From contig OY294067.1 of the NCBI GenBank assembly GCA_958510875.1, forward strand, positions 279,763,242-279,827,241: 64,000 bases of DNA, read 5' to 3'. Below are positions 21,881 to 32,735 of this stretch, piece after piece (position 1 is the stretch's first letter; each line of letters starts with the position of its first letter). Both the position numbers and the translations under genes were made by a program. Source of the DNA: Endomychus coccineus (taxonomy: Eukaryota > Arthropoda > Insecta > Coleoptera > Endomychidae). The notes under the pieces were generated by a model. That model saw nothing but the letters and a program-made list of their open reading frames with translations, was not told where the DNA came from and made no database searches.

Positions 21881-23024
21881 CCAATACTCTCTATAGTACA
21901 AGGCCTGAACGCTCGATCGTGAAAGCCAGAGTTACGTTTCGGCACAATGCTGCAATACTGACACCTGACAGTAAACCAAGAGTTTTATTTAATTTTTAGG
22001 ACATATGTGAGGACTTCCTGTTTGAACGGGGTATCCAGACGTGAACTGAGTCCTTAGCTGCACCCCATTTGCTTTTATTTATTTATTTATTTAATTTCCC
22101 TACAGTTATTAGAAAAAAATCAATTACAGAGAATTTACTAAACCTAATCTATATACAGGCTGGTCCAATCTATTGCAGTGATATTTTGTACACTTATGTA
22201 GACTCTTTGTGGGCATGATTTAAAAATATTTTTCAATATACGTGGTATTTCAAAAAAAAGTTACATATCAAAGTTATACTTTCTCAAATGAAACAGGTCG
22301 AATTTGGATTGTAGGGCTAAAATAAAGGTTAGTTGCTGATACATGTCCTATATCTATCTGGAATAGTTTTTGAGATATTTAAGGATTTATAAAATTACAA
22401 CATAAATTTAAAAAAATTATAAAGTATGAGTTATTTACGTGACGTATCAAGTGTTATGCCTCGTCACAAGAGTATGTCTGGAGTTATGAAAAAAATACTT
22501 ATTCAGTAAAAAATTTAATTAAATTATAGTCGAATTGAAAGGTGCTTAACTCTCTTATTTTAAATCTAACTAGATGAAATCTTCGAGTAAATTTTCTGCG
22601 AGAAATCTATTAACCTGTTGTCTATTTAAAAGGCCTCCGAAAAAGTATGGTTCTATCATCCGCCTTCCGTGAATTCCTCCCCACACACAAAAAACTTCTT
22701 GTGTTATTGTTGTTACCATGAAATCATTCACAGGGACCGCCGATATCCACTGTTTCCGTAGTTCATTATGCTTAGGAAAACTTTTGGCCCATCGCTGTCA
22801 TTTCTCTTTCAACCAGCACATTTGTTAGGCATAACTAATTGACTAAGAAACGTTAGCAAACTGTTTAATTCTAAAGTTTATAACCTGTTTCAGTCCATAC
22901 CAGCTATGCGTCATTAACTAAACGATACTATCGTATGCTACGTATCTTCTCAAAGCCTCTTGTTGATGACGCCACACTGACTTTTGTACTAAGCATTCAG
23001 GCCTTATACTATAGAGTGTATTTC
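21881..23024. repeat. Inverted repeat pair bounding a ~1.1-kb segment
   Basis: AATACTCTCTATAGTACAAG + GCCTGAACGCT (21881-21911) recurs inverted at about 22994-23024 with four differences. It encloses the transposase fragment at 22575-22800, so these may be decayed ends of one element. No target duplication was identified. Confidence 0.4.
22575..22800 (-). pseudogene. Tc1-like transposase fragment preceded by THAP-like string
   Basis: Read on the - strand from 22800: a piece with FPKHNELRKQWISAV, resembling the THAP zinc-finger pattern FPKD-ELRxxWxxAV, then QEVFCVWGGIHGRRMIEPYFF and LLNRQQVNRFL, resembling the Tc1/mariner pattern VWGGI...RLIGPYFF-G-LNGE-YL-FL just before the third catalytic residue. 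It ends at a stop after about 70 codons. No complete catalytic triad. Confidence 0.45.
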
Positions 23025-23879
23025 TAAGGCACTGTCCTTGTCTGGCGTTCAGGCCGGTTGGATAACACCGCTACAGACTATCATCAACGGAAAAAGAATC
23101 AAACAGTCGTGCGAAAGGTTCTAAATTAAACAATTTTCTGAGAACAACGATTGTATAGTTACAATTGAAAGATGATAATATAATACTGTCACATCGAGAA
23201 GTATGGGAAGAGGTTACTGAAACTGACTAACAATGATGCCAAACTAGGTATCTAGATAAATTGAATAAACAGAGAGGTGCTTTGTCTTTCCCGAATTTGC
23301 CTCGCTGTATTATCTCCAATTTGAAAAGGTCGTAGTATGAATGATATAGTTTTAATATATTCCAATGAAATTCGTGTATGCATAGTTTTACTAATTAATT
23401 AATACTTCTCGGCGCAAAGCTGGATGGTATTTTGAGTATTCAATGCACACAGACACAATACACGTTGAGGTAGATCATCAAGTATTCAATAGCTTTCAAA
23501 GCATCGGAAGCTTCCATTATCTAACAGCAAATATCAATTTCATGGATTTGAAAAATGGAACCGCATTTAAATATTAAATGATAGATGAAACATTTATTAA
23601 CATACTATCTACCATTCATCATGTGACGTGAATTTTTTGAACTTCATAAGCACATCTGGACCAATTCAATATGTGTCTTCAAATTCTGAAAACGTATTAG
23701 GTGACCATCGCTAATTCGGCCTCTATTGAACTCGAGCAGAACAAATGCTGCTCCGCGCCACTACACTATGTCGCACAGTTTGTTCCTAGATATATTGATA
23801 GGTGGTATACTCCGTCCGAATAGGGGATCTCAACACAGTCTTTCAAGCCCACAGAAAAGCCCGACTGTGTCCTCAAGGC
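23025..23879. other. No recognisable gene
   Basis: No supported gene; a short GC-rich part starts near 23720 as the following retrotransposon fragment is approached. Confidence 0.4.
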
Positions 23880-24240
23880 TACCAAGGAGATCTTTAACAG
23901 GCTCAACGTGACCTGAATTCCAAGTCACTCAGGTTGGAAAGGGAACGAGAGAGCGGACAAACAGGCCAGAGACGGGGACAGATTGGAAGGTCCTCAAGAC
24001 CCCCTTGCTTATATCCCCTACAACGGGGGTATATAGATCTTGCAGAACCATCTGTGAGATCAATACCCGCAGCATGGAGAAGAAGCATTGATGACTGCCG
24101 AACTGCCAAAGAGATGCTTTTTTTCTTGTTGCGGGGGTGAAGAACACCCTTTATGGGGAGGTTATGAGTCTTTGGATCTCATGGTCATAGTCTAATGTGA
24201 GAGTCACCATTCCAGGCATACTCACTTGTCTGGCTATTGC
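23880..24240 (+). pseudogene. R1/Jockey-like non-LTR fragment, end of RNase H
   Basis: On the + strand, after a stop near 23912, the frames give SHSGWKGNERADKQARDG (about 23925-23980), the conserved final RNase H motif (P-x-H-x-G-x-x-GNExADxxA), followed by LEGPQDPLAYIPYNGGI. It ends where the - strand fragment begins at about 24260, so the two non-LTR pieces lie tail to tail. Confidence 0.6.
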
Positions 24241-24259
24241 CTCCGGAGACACTTAGGCT

Positions 24260-25380
24260 CGCTGACTCATTGTATCTCGCCTATGTTTCGTTTCTTTACG
24301 GTATCCATTCAAGTATTTTCGTACCTTGTACGAGTTTGTACAAGTCCTTTACTGGGTGGGAACTGTATGATTCTGGTTCGCCGTTAGGCTTCCCAAAACT
24401 TGACTGTCTTTTGCGATCCAGTGCCTCGCATTTACACAGTATGTGTGTCACTGTTTCTGTATCCTTACCGCAAAGTCTGCATGTCAGGTCGCCATTGTTC
24501 AGTCCCATTTTGTTTAGGTGCTCTTTTACTGGCGCATGGTCAGTCATGCGCCCTGGTACAACATTTATTTTTTCCCTATTTAGTGCTAATATGTTCTTTT
24601 GTTACACAGGGTTTTGATGTATTTCTTCCCATGTTCGTTTCGTGGGATTTTTTCACCGTATTCTTTGTGGTTTTCCATGATCTAGTCTTCTACAGACCTT
24701 CGTGCTGTACGTTTTGGTACCCCAGTGGTCTGTTCTGGATCTGCAGCGTTCTCCGACCCTCTTCTTGCAAGATCGTCGGCTTTTCATTGCCTGTCGTTCC
24801 CTGGTGTCCCGGTACTCTGATCAGCTTAACGCGGTTTCAGTCTGCCAGTATTTCAAGTTCTTCTTTGTATGTCCCTTCCAAACGGGATGTCACTTCCTGA
24901 CTTCTCATTGCCTTAAGTGCAGCCTGAATGTCTGTCAATATGTGGATCTGCTCATCTTCGGTGACACTCTGATTGTTTTCCTTCACACATTGGAGGATTG
25001 GATATACCTCTGCTTGGAAGACAAATATATGTTTACCTAATGAATAGCTGAAGCCAGTCTTTGGGTTTCTTGAGTATACTCCTGCACCTTCACCTTTTTC
25101 AGTCTTTGACCCGTCTGTATACCAGATCTTCCCCTGTAGAATGTAGCCCAGGTTTGTATGTTCCCATTCAGTCCTTTCTGGTATTGATACCCTGAATGTG
25201 TTGTTGAAAGAGTATCGCTTTGGAATGTGATCTATTCTCATGCCTAACACGTCCCTGGTCACGATTTTTACGATACTTAAGTGTCCTGGCCCAATGTGAA
25301 CATTAGCCAGTGTATTTTGTATTCTGAAGGCAAGCGATATTTTGCAATAAGATAAGCCTAAGGGCAAGCGAGATACTCTC
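24260..25380 (-). pseudogene. R1/Jockey-like non-LTR ORF2 3' part, RNase H and zinc knuckle
   Basis: Starting at 25367 on the - strand: RNase H with IWYTDGSKTEKGEGAGVYS (first Asp, ~25110), QAEVYPILQCV (Glu, ~25010) and IHILTDIQAALKAM (Asp, ~24940). Further along are VPGHQG and GNEKADDLARRG in other frames (~24750-24810). At 24296-24547 are NVVPGRMTDHAPVKEHLN-like sequence and CRLCGKDTETVTHILCKCEAL, a C-x2-C-x8-H-x3-C knuckle. At least two frameshifts separate the blocks. Confidence 0.75.
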
Positions 25381-25481
25381 GCTTTATAGGCAAAGCATCA
25401 GTATATTCTCTGAGATCTTTACAGGTCACGGAAATCTGATGGCGTCAATATACTGAATCTTCCAATAATTCAAGAAATAGC

Positions 25482-26620
25482 ATGAGGTCTGATATAGTAT
25501 ATGTGAAGAAAGGGGTTCCTCAAGGATCAATATTGGGGCCGCTGTTGTATATTATCTATGTAAACGATCTACCTGCCACAATCAACATTGATATTTCACA
25601 ATATGCAGATGACACTGCGGCTGCAATTTCAGAAATGTCAAGTGAAGATCTCCAAAATAATACCTTCAAAATCATTGATTCTTTCAACAACTGGTTCACA
25701 AAAAACAATTTAACTTTAAATATAGATAAAACCAAAGTAATCACATTCAACTACAGTAAAAATAATAACAGGACAGAACTTACCGTTGGCAAAAGAATGT
25801 TGAGACTCTCTGCTCATACAAGTTTCTTAGGTATAGAAGTTGATTCACGGTTAGATTGGAGACCTCTTATAAATCATGTAGCTAGCAACATTTCAAATTA
25901 TTGATATGCACTGAGAACGAATCAAGTGAGGATTGATACAGCACTAGCTGCATATCATGCATATGTTAAATCAAGGCTGCAGTATGGCATAATAATTTGG
26001 GCAAACTCCGCTGAGGCATCCCGAATCTTCATCTTACAAAAAAAGTGCTTGCGAAATATATTCAAGCTCAAGAGAATGCAGAGCTGTGTGAGCTTTTTCG
26101 TTGAGTATAAAATACTTACCTTCTATTCTCTGTATAGTTATGAAGCCGTCTTGTTTGTCATAGATAACCCATCTCTATGCATGAACAACGCTGACAATCA
26201 TGAGTATCAAACAAGATTCAAGGAAAATATAGAATGCCAAGAATTGAATTACACTTATCTGCAAAAAAAATTTGGAGTTTTCGGCAGCAAAAATATTTAA
26301 CAAACTTCCACAAGCACTTCGCTCTAAACCTAGGAGTGTTTTGAAATCCATTCTGAAATCGTTTCTCATTGCAAGGGCTTACTACACAATTGATGAATAC
26401 TTTGATGACAACCTGGTCAGCTTAATCTGAAATCAATCTTTACTGAACTGAAATATTTTATATTCTCCTAAATTTCATCATGTATTTATGATTGTAGGCT
26501 AACACCATTCATTTATTTTTTCTTTTTTTTCTTTTCTCTTTTTCTTTTACTGTGACCTGTTCTACACCCATAGGGTTTCTTATGAATATATGAAATAAAT
26601 TACTTACTTACTTACTTAAA
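25482..26620 (+). pseudogene. Non-LTR reverse transcriptase, 5'-truncated, with 3' end
   Basis: The frame from 25482 carries GVPQGSILGPLLY (25512) and the catalytic QYADDTAAAIS (25599), then LNIDKTKVITF and SFLGIEVDSRLDW. A stop at 25902 separates it from a second block (AYHAYVKSRLQYGIIIWANS, LQKKCLRNIFKLK). A third block near 26280-26440 is again shifted (SAAKIFNKLPQALRS-like). The 3' end has AATAAA-like sequence (26593) and four TTAC repeats (26601-26618). This is a 5'-truncated, degraded Jockey/CR1-type copy. Confidence 0.8.
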
Positions 26621-27154
26621 CATACAGTAGGGAAAAGCGACATTCCCTTCTGTATGAGGGAAACAGAGTGGAGTCGTCAATTCACTTTCTTTGTTAATGT
26701 CCTGCTCCCATTCGAACCAGGTTTACTTGAGAAAGTCCGGGGACCATTATGACATAAAGGATCTGAGCGTAAAGAAGATCTTAGGATTCTGTCGAGCGAG
26801 GTATACAAATACAACCTGAAAAACGTAGCAGGGGATTGTTTACGAGGGTCCTTGGGTAACTGCACAGAACTTTCTATTAAGCCCGCTACCATCTCAACCA
26901 ATACCAAGAAGTCCCAAAATAACGTTAGCATACTGCGGGAACCGATCCTTTAGTTTATAATATGAATAAAGGATCCTATCAACATGTGCTTCCTAGCACA
27001 TTTTTGAAACAATTATGTTGATGGTATGCTTAGATGAAGCATTCGATTTTAATAAATTATTATGTACATTCGGCTTGAAATACCTACAATATCTAATAAT
27101 GGTGTATTCCAACTGAAAGCTTCAACATATTTTCATAATTGTATATTGTTTCAG
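26621..27154. other. No recognisable gene; upstream intron of syntrophin
   Basis: No element recognised. The upstream syntrophin exons (PH1a, PDZ) were looked for by eye between 1 and 27154 and not found. Confidence 0.4.
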
Positions 27155-27357
27155 AAAACAGAACTATGGAACTCCACTCCCCAGACGCCGTTCACAGTTG
27201 TGTGCTTCGAGCATCTGATCAATCCGAGGCAGTGGCTTGGTTCAACACGCTACACTCCGCCCTTGCCGTTCTCACGACGGCTGCATTGCACGAAGCTTCC
27301 AGATTTATTCCAGACCTTAGGCACATAGGTTGGTTTTTAAGGAGACCTAGGCCGGAG
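27155..27357 (+). CDS. Syn1: Syntrophin (alpha/beta type), internal exon 1 of 4 visible
   Basis: Syntrophins are membrane-linked scaffolds that bind dystrophin and, through a PDZ domain, channels and enzymes. This exon begins after a TTGTTTCAG acceptor, with one codon base supplied upstream, and reads NRTMELHSPDAVHSCVLRA, then SDQSEAVAWFNTLHSAL: the second half of the split first PH domain (family pattern RTxELHSPD-x-xHSxxLR ... A-x-WF-x-xxH). It ends in-frame at GAG before a GTAAAG donor. It joins without phase conflict to the exon at 31949. The N-terminal PH half and PDZ domain must lie upstream, probably before the window. Assignment to alpha/beta rather than gamma rests on reading only. 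Confidence 0.9.
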
Positions 27358-27751
27358 GTAAAGTTCCAGTATATTATCGTACCTTCGTAGCCTTCACTTA
27401 TTCATACGTATTTTATCTTCGAATTTATCTAAAAAACCACAAGTACATCGAAAGACAATAAAGCTAAAAAAAAATTAGTCCCAGTAGGGAGAGAACACTT
27501 TTTACACAAATTATTAATTTATTTTACTTTGGAATGAAATCGACCTAGCAATCGAAATGATTCATCTTTAGACACAATATTTGCAGAATTCGAACATTTT
27601 ATTTGAAACAAACTTTTCACAAAAATGATTCACAAATAAACAAAAATCAAGCACTTTTATTCAGTATTTGTAAGAAATGCACGGTGAATTACGAACACGT
27701 CTCGTGTTTTGGTACTCCAGGTTGAACATTGACATCACTGTTAGTCCTAGA

Positions 27752-27983
27752 CATCTGTTTCGCTCGTCAGTGGAACGAGGCAGACATGAAGCAACTGGTT
27801 AACCATCTCCAGCCTTATCAGTGGGACATCTGCTTTCTGGCAGATGGTGTTGGAACATCTAGGTTTGCCAAACATTTTCGAAGGTGGTAGATACATCCCT
27901 GCCGGAAATGGTTGATCGGTAACTACTCGTCGGCCTCGTTCTACTGACGAGTACATGAGAAGAGCGAAACAGCTGTTATGGAC
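27752..27983 (+). repeat. Inverted repeat with hammerhead-like cores, in syntrophin intron
   Basis: CATCTGTTTCGCTCGTCAG + TGGAACGAGGC (27752-27782) is an inverted, shortened copy of 27933-27976. The right copy contains an extra 13 bases that would form stem II. About 150 bp lie between. The strand with the fuller core is +. No recognisable protein. Confidence 0.45.
27938..27983 (+). ncRNA. Hammerhead-like motif
   Basis: CTGACGA at 27944-27950, a 15-nt stem II region, GAAA at 27966-27969, then CAGCTG (27970-27975) as a minimal stem III and TT before the possible cleavage point. Stem I GTTC (27938-27941) can pair with GGAC (27980-27983) with two mismatches next to the core. Stem II pairing is poor, so this is a decayed or chance motif at moderate odds. 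Confidence 0.35.
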
Positions 27984-29660
27984 TAATAGACATGTTGTCG
28001 CTGTTCCACCTGGAGAACTGAAACTTTGTCCATTTATATGAATGTTAATAATGAATATTATTTAAGAGAAATTATTTGAAAATATCACATACATAGGTCT
28101 TCCAGTCTTTTTTATTACTTCCAGCACACAGGTCATTTTATCCTTATATTGAATTATTAGAGGGTTGATTACAGTATATTCATGTTACATCTTCTCTACG
28201 GTCACCTTTGAATATGTTCCAAGGTACAAGTTTTATTTGGGTTTCAAGGTACAAGAGGGAGACTTTTTGAAAAACAGTGCTCAGTATAGTCCAGATTACA
28301 TCAAGTTTGCCTCGTTATTTTCAATGTTTTCTCCTACGGGTAGAGCCACACCAAGGTATAAAATGCCCTCATTGTCGATTTTGTCATTCTGTCATTCTCT
28401 GTCTTTTCATTGACTTATCGAAAGCATTTGACACAGTTAACCACTCCATTCTATAAACCACTCTAGAGAAAATTGGAATAAGGGGGAACTCATTTAACTT
28501 AGCACAGCCATATCTAACAGACCGAAAACAAATTGTAAGAATCAAAAATACAAAGAGTACTGAAAGGAAAATTGAATGTGGAGTACCACAAGGAACAGTT
28601 CTAGGTCCAGTACTATTCTCTATAGGATCGTCCGGACAAATAACTAGTCTAGCAGATGACACTGTGGTTTTATATTCTAGTGAAACCTGGCTTGAGATCG
28701 AAGAACAAGGAGAAAAGGATCTGGAAATAATTAAAGATTGGTTTGATTACAACTTTCTTTGAATTTCAACAAAACTTTTTCTTACCTTTCGATAACTATA
28801 AATCTTCCTTGCCACACTACCAATTTATAACTATTCAAAATGCTTTCAGAATATCTTCAACAACAAATATAAAATATTTAGGATTTTCAATAGATTCTCA
28901 TTTGAGATGGGACTTCCATATAAATTATTTAGTAAAAAAATTAAGAAGCCAACTCAAGGACAAATTGGACCTGAAACAAAAAAAATAGTTTATTATAGTC
29001 TCGTACAAAGTCATTTAACATACTGCCTAATAGAATGGGGAGGGGTCTCCATTAAACGTGATACAGAGAAAATTCTTAAAACTAATGTTTCACAAACCTC
29101 TCCTCTATAGTAGTGACAAGTTATATGAAGAATCTGGGATGCTCGACCTGAGACAATTATTTTATAAAATAGTTGTGCTGAATCAATCTAAGGATAAGGA
29201 AAAACTCAGTCGGCCGAGCCATGAGTATATCACACGCCATGAAAATGAATATATCATACCACATGCATCCATGAATGTAGGTCAGAGGTCCTATAATTTT
29301 CTGGGACCAACTGTATTCAACTCCCTACCAGATAGCACACATTCCCTAAAATACCTTTCAAGGCTGGAAAAAGCCGTCGATATATTAATGACAAGCAGTG
29401 GCGGCTCGTGAATTTTTGAGAAAGGAGGCTGGACATAAAACGTTTTTGTAAGAATATACTCTATTCACAGCCTTTTAACCTTTGCACAGCGACCGTACCA
29501 GCTACTTCAGTGACAAAATTAATTGTTACCCAGCAAGAACCAACGTGGAGGTATAGAGTTTCTCTTGGCAAAAAATTTTTTTGTTCGTTTTTTGTCTTTT
29601 ATTTTTTTTGGATTTTTAATATTTTTTCTTTTTTTTTGGAATTTTTCATATTTTGTTTTT

Positions 29661-30086
29661 TTAATCAATTTCATTAGCTTTTTTATATATTAACGAAATT
29701 CTACGGTCTTTAGTTTGCGAAAAATGATCAATAATATTATCAAAAAATGTATCATTTTGTTTTACTAAATCTTTTTCAATAGATATTAAACTAACATTGT
29801 ATAAACGATTTTGGCTCATTGTATTTGGCATGTAAGTTTTAATTCGTTTGAGAGTAGAAAATGATCTCTCCACCGATGCCGACGTGACAGGAATGGTGAC
29901 TGTCAAACAAAGTAGTTTATAAAACTGAGGTAAAACTTGTTGCAAATCATTGTCTATCATATATTTTATCATATCGGCGTGAATGTCGTACTGGCCTAAA
30001 ATATCTTTATCCGAGTATATAACGCATAATTCATTGTGCAGTGCTATTTTATCAAAAAATTTATATTTCAGAACTAAGTTATACAA
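29661..30086 (-). pseudogene. hAT transposase C-terminal dimerisation domain
   Basis: The frame contains LTVTIPVTSASVERSFSTLK (about 29860-29920) and RLYNVSLISIEKD, the hAT C-terminal pattern (P-x-T-S-x-x-ER-xFS-x-LK-x-IK...R). This family acts as DNA-cutting transposase; the catalytic part upstream is not preserved. Similar to ZMYM1-like hAT proteins. Confidence 0.85.
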
Positions 30087-30276
30087 AAAACTTCAATTTA
30101 TGTAAATCGGAAAATCGAATCTCAATTTGACCTTTAATAGTATCTAAAATTTCATAAAAAAAGTGTTTATAATGTAGTTTCTTGTCTACCAAATTATATG
30201 TTCTCCTCCTTTAACAATATTCTGTTTACCGGTTAATTTAAACTTAATACTCGATGTAATATGTTCCTGCGATTTT

Positions 30277-30489
30277 TCATGTCTGTCTGTCACCACGATC
30301 TAAATTTTTCAAATCATCATAACCCGAGTGCCCCCAACATGAAGTTGTATTAGATGTAAATAGCAAGCAATACCAGCAATATAATTTATTGTGTACCTCA
30401 GATCCCGTTAACCATAAATATGTTTTACAATTATCAGTATCTAATGATCGATTTTGAAACATACCTGTCATCACTAATCTTTTCAGCAA
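30277..30489 (-). pseudogene. hAT transposase N-terminal TTF-type zinc finger fragment
   Basis: Reads TYLWLTGSEVHNKLYCWYCLLF then WGHSGYDDLKNL: the C-x2-C and WG-x-x-G-x-x-D/N pattern of the TTF zinc finger that opens ZMYM-like hAT transposases. It is separated from the C-terminal piece by ~190 bp with stops. Confidence 0.75.
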
Positions 30490-31028
30490 CTAAATCACTA
30501 CTCATTTCAACGTTTAATAACCAAAGAACTCTTTGTTAATAACTCACCGAACAGATAAATTATAACTTCACCTTACATCGCTTCACGAAACAAAAACAAC
30601 AACTGACGGAGCACGTGTCGCAGTTTGCAGCGGTGGCAAGTAATCGTATTTCATACGACCGCCGGGTGCGTACGAGAAGCTAGCCTACATAGAGTGTTGC
30701 CATATTCGCTGTTTTACCCTATTTCTGAATTGAACTGTTTGGAAAAATGGCAACTGTGTTGACCACACGTATTTAGCGTTTGAGATGTATAGAGAATCTA
30801 GCCTCTGGCCACTGTTGCCAGATTAAAAATAACTACTGAGAACGGGGAATTGATTGTAAAATTTAAAGAATTATCAGAGAAACAGGAAATAAAATGGAGA
30901 ATGATCATTAAGATAAATTGGTGAGGAGGCTGAGCCTCCTTAGCCTCCTTCGAGGAGCCGCCACTGATGACAAGTCAACCACGTGAAAAAATTAGTCAAA
31001 TATTTGATAATGCCATTATTGCAAAATG

Positions 31029-31948
31029 ACAAAAAATAAACTTATAAACAGATCGTAAGACAATTTATAGCTTGTGAGTAATTTAATTTATGCCTCCCAT
31101 GTGATTTTTTCTATCCTTACACGTCTCCAATGGTTTTGTGATTGTTTCAACTCCCGGGTGATCTTATTATACTCCATGTGATTTTTTTTATTTATATACA
31201 TAAGTGTCCAGAGTTCTTGTTATTGTTTAACTGTAATCCTAATTCATCTTATTCATGCCACGTATAAGCAACACCTGTTGCTTCTGTGGGTTCCCCAATG
31301 TTCATTTACAGAATGTATAGTCTCTTATTATGCTTGTATTATTTTGTGTGAATAAACGATGACGATTGACGTTACTCTAATCGTTTTCCTATGGACAAAG
31401 TTTATTCCAAGCTTTCTTCAATATTACTTAACAGTGATCGTTCCAAGCCTGAGGAACGTTAAGCATGGCGTCCTGGCTTAACGTTTCTAGAAAGCCGTAG
31501 CGTTGAGTTCCTCGTCGGAATTCATAATCGACTTGGAGGGCAAGGTAGTACTGAGGTTAACGACTAGGTCTTGGAGGTAAGTGACTAGTGGGTATGCTTG
31601 GCATGTGTGACGAGGAGGACGGTCGGCCCAGCATTAAGCGAGAAAGACAGTAATCAAGGTTACACTGTACGTGGCTGTTGGAATACTCTAACGTCCAATT
31701 TTGTATAATTGAATGATGTATATTTACATATCTACTTTTTTGTCCCATTAGCAACCGAAAGGGTGAGAACTCTTTGGATCTTCATTCTAGATCTCATGAA
31801 CAGTGCTCACCAGAAGTTTCATCTTTTCTTCTATCCTGGTATTTTTATCCTTAATTTGACAGGCCTAATGAGCAATTATTATGCATAGAACAAAGCTGTA
31901 GTGGCCATAATGAAAACCAGTCATATGACCATATTTTTCTATTTCCAG
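31029..31948. other. Intron sequence, nothing recognised
   Basis: Syntrophin intron 1, 3' part. A pyrimidine-rich TTTTTCTATTTCCAG acceptor closes it at 31948. Confidence 0.5.
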
Positions 31949-32285
31949 AACAACATGTCAAGTTCGGAAAGCTCCGACGATATGGAGAGGTGGCAGGCAA
32001 TATTTGCGGCGGTGACTGATAGCGAATTAAGATTTTACGAGAGCGCACCTTGGTCTGGAGAAGCGTGGAAATCGCCAGTCGAAGGTTACGCTTTGATAGC
32101 GACAAGGCTGGTTGGATCCGGAAAACGAGCCGAAATGCCGGAGTTTAGCATTCGATGTGCCACAGTGGAAGGAGTAATTACGCACAATCTAAGAGCTGAA
32201 ACACATAGGGACCTGGCCGTGTGGGCCAAAGCACTTGTTAACGGTAGTCATGCCAGCGCTGTGACACAAAGAGAGTTCGTTTGCA
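31949..32285 (+). CDS. Syn1: Syntrophin, exon 2 of 4 (second PH domain)
   Basis: Begins AACAACATGTCA after the CAG acceptor and continues the frame of 27155-27357. ERWQAIFAAVTDSELRFYES followed by APWSGEAWKSP matches the syntrophin PH2 pattern (WxPxLxAVTxxDLxxYDxxPW). YALIATRLVGSG and LRAETHRDLAVWAKALVNG are also family signatures, the latter being the end of PH2. Ends with one base of a split codon before GTAAGT. A serine-rich stretch (SSSESSDD) precedes the PH2 strand and is longer than usual. Confidence 0.92.
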
Positions 32286-32735
32286 GTAAGTCTGTCTGTT
32301 TAATAACTTTACTTCAGTTATTAAAGTTCGCACCTCATAACTTTCATGAATAATTACTAATGTCATAAACCCCCTGAATTGTCCCTTTGAAACCTTTTAC
32401 GTTATTATTATGCAGCTATTCTTAGATATGAAAACACTAACGACGAAACATTAAAAACTTCAGACTTTTACAACATGATATAAATCACATTCAGAATTGT
32501 GTTTTAATTTCACTCAAGATAAGGCAAGAAAGGTAATTCAAAAGTTTCATTATTTCAAAGCAAATGAAAATTTCAAGGACTCGAGTGCGTAAAATTTGAT
32601 ATACAAGTTTCACTCTGGATTCCAACGACACCACTCTCATTTGTGGGACATGCCCACATGCATCAAAAGTTAGTTTATGTAAGGTTAAGTTAGAAGGCCG
32701 ATATCGTAGTAGTCCAGCCGCCAGAGGAAAAATGA
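32286..32735. other. Intron sequence, nothing recognised
   Basis: Start of syntrophin intron 2 (32286-39727). AT-rich. Confidence 0.5.

Larger units (their letters stand above)
29396..30966 (-). mobile_element. hAT element, 1571 bp, with exact 8-bp target duplication
   Basis: Ends are CAGTGGCGGCTC on the left and its inverse GAGCCGCCACTG on the right. ATGACAAG flanks both sides (29388-29395 and 30967-30974). Inside, on the - strand, are the N-terminal zinc finger and the C-terminal dimerisation domain of a hAT transposase; the middle is missing, so the copy cannot move itself. It sits inside a non-LTR remnant within syntrophin intron 1. Confidence 0.9.
28405..31028 (+). pseudogene. Non-LTR retrotransposon remnant split by a hAT insertion
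   Basis: In shifting + frames: FIDLSKAFDTVNHSIL (~28405), ECGVPQGTVLGPVLFS (~28576), SLADDTVVLYSS (~28650), then KYLGFSIDSHLRWDFHI (~28874), and a long tail RQLFYKIVVLNQSKD ... RSYNFLGPTVFNSLPD (29145-29330). These are RT motifs followed by the usual C-terminal region. The tail is cut at 29395 by the hAT and resumes at 30967, to about 31028. Confidence 0.8.

Noticed and set aside
1..27154. Syntrophin PDZ and N-terminal PH exons
   Set aside because: Looked for a GLGISIKGG-type PDZ coding stretch and found none, so these exons are presumed to lie outside the window.
27300..27335. Alternative syntrophin donor at ATAG|GTTGGT before the chosen GAG|GTAAAG
   Set aside because: Using it would shift phase relative to the 31949 exon; the later donor keeps phase 0 and is closer to consensus.
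29661..30489. Treating the hAT transposase as an intact gene
   Set aside because: The two conserved ends are separated by a short stop-filled stretch; the catalytic centre is missing.
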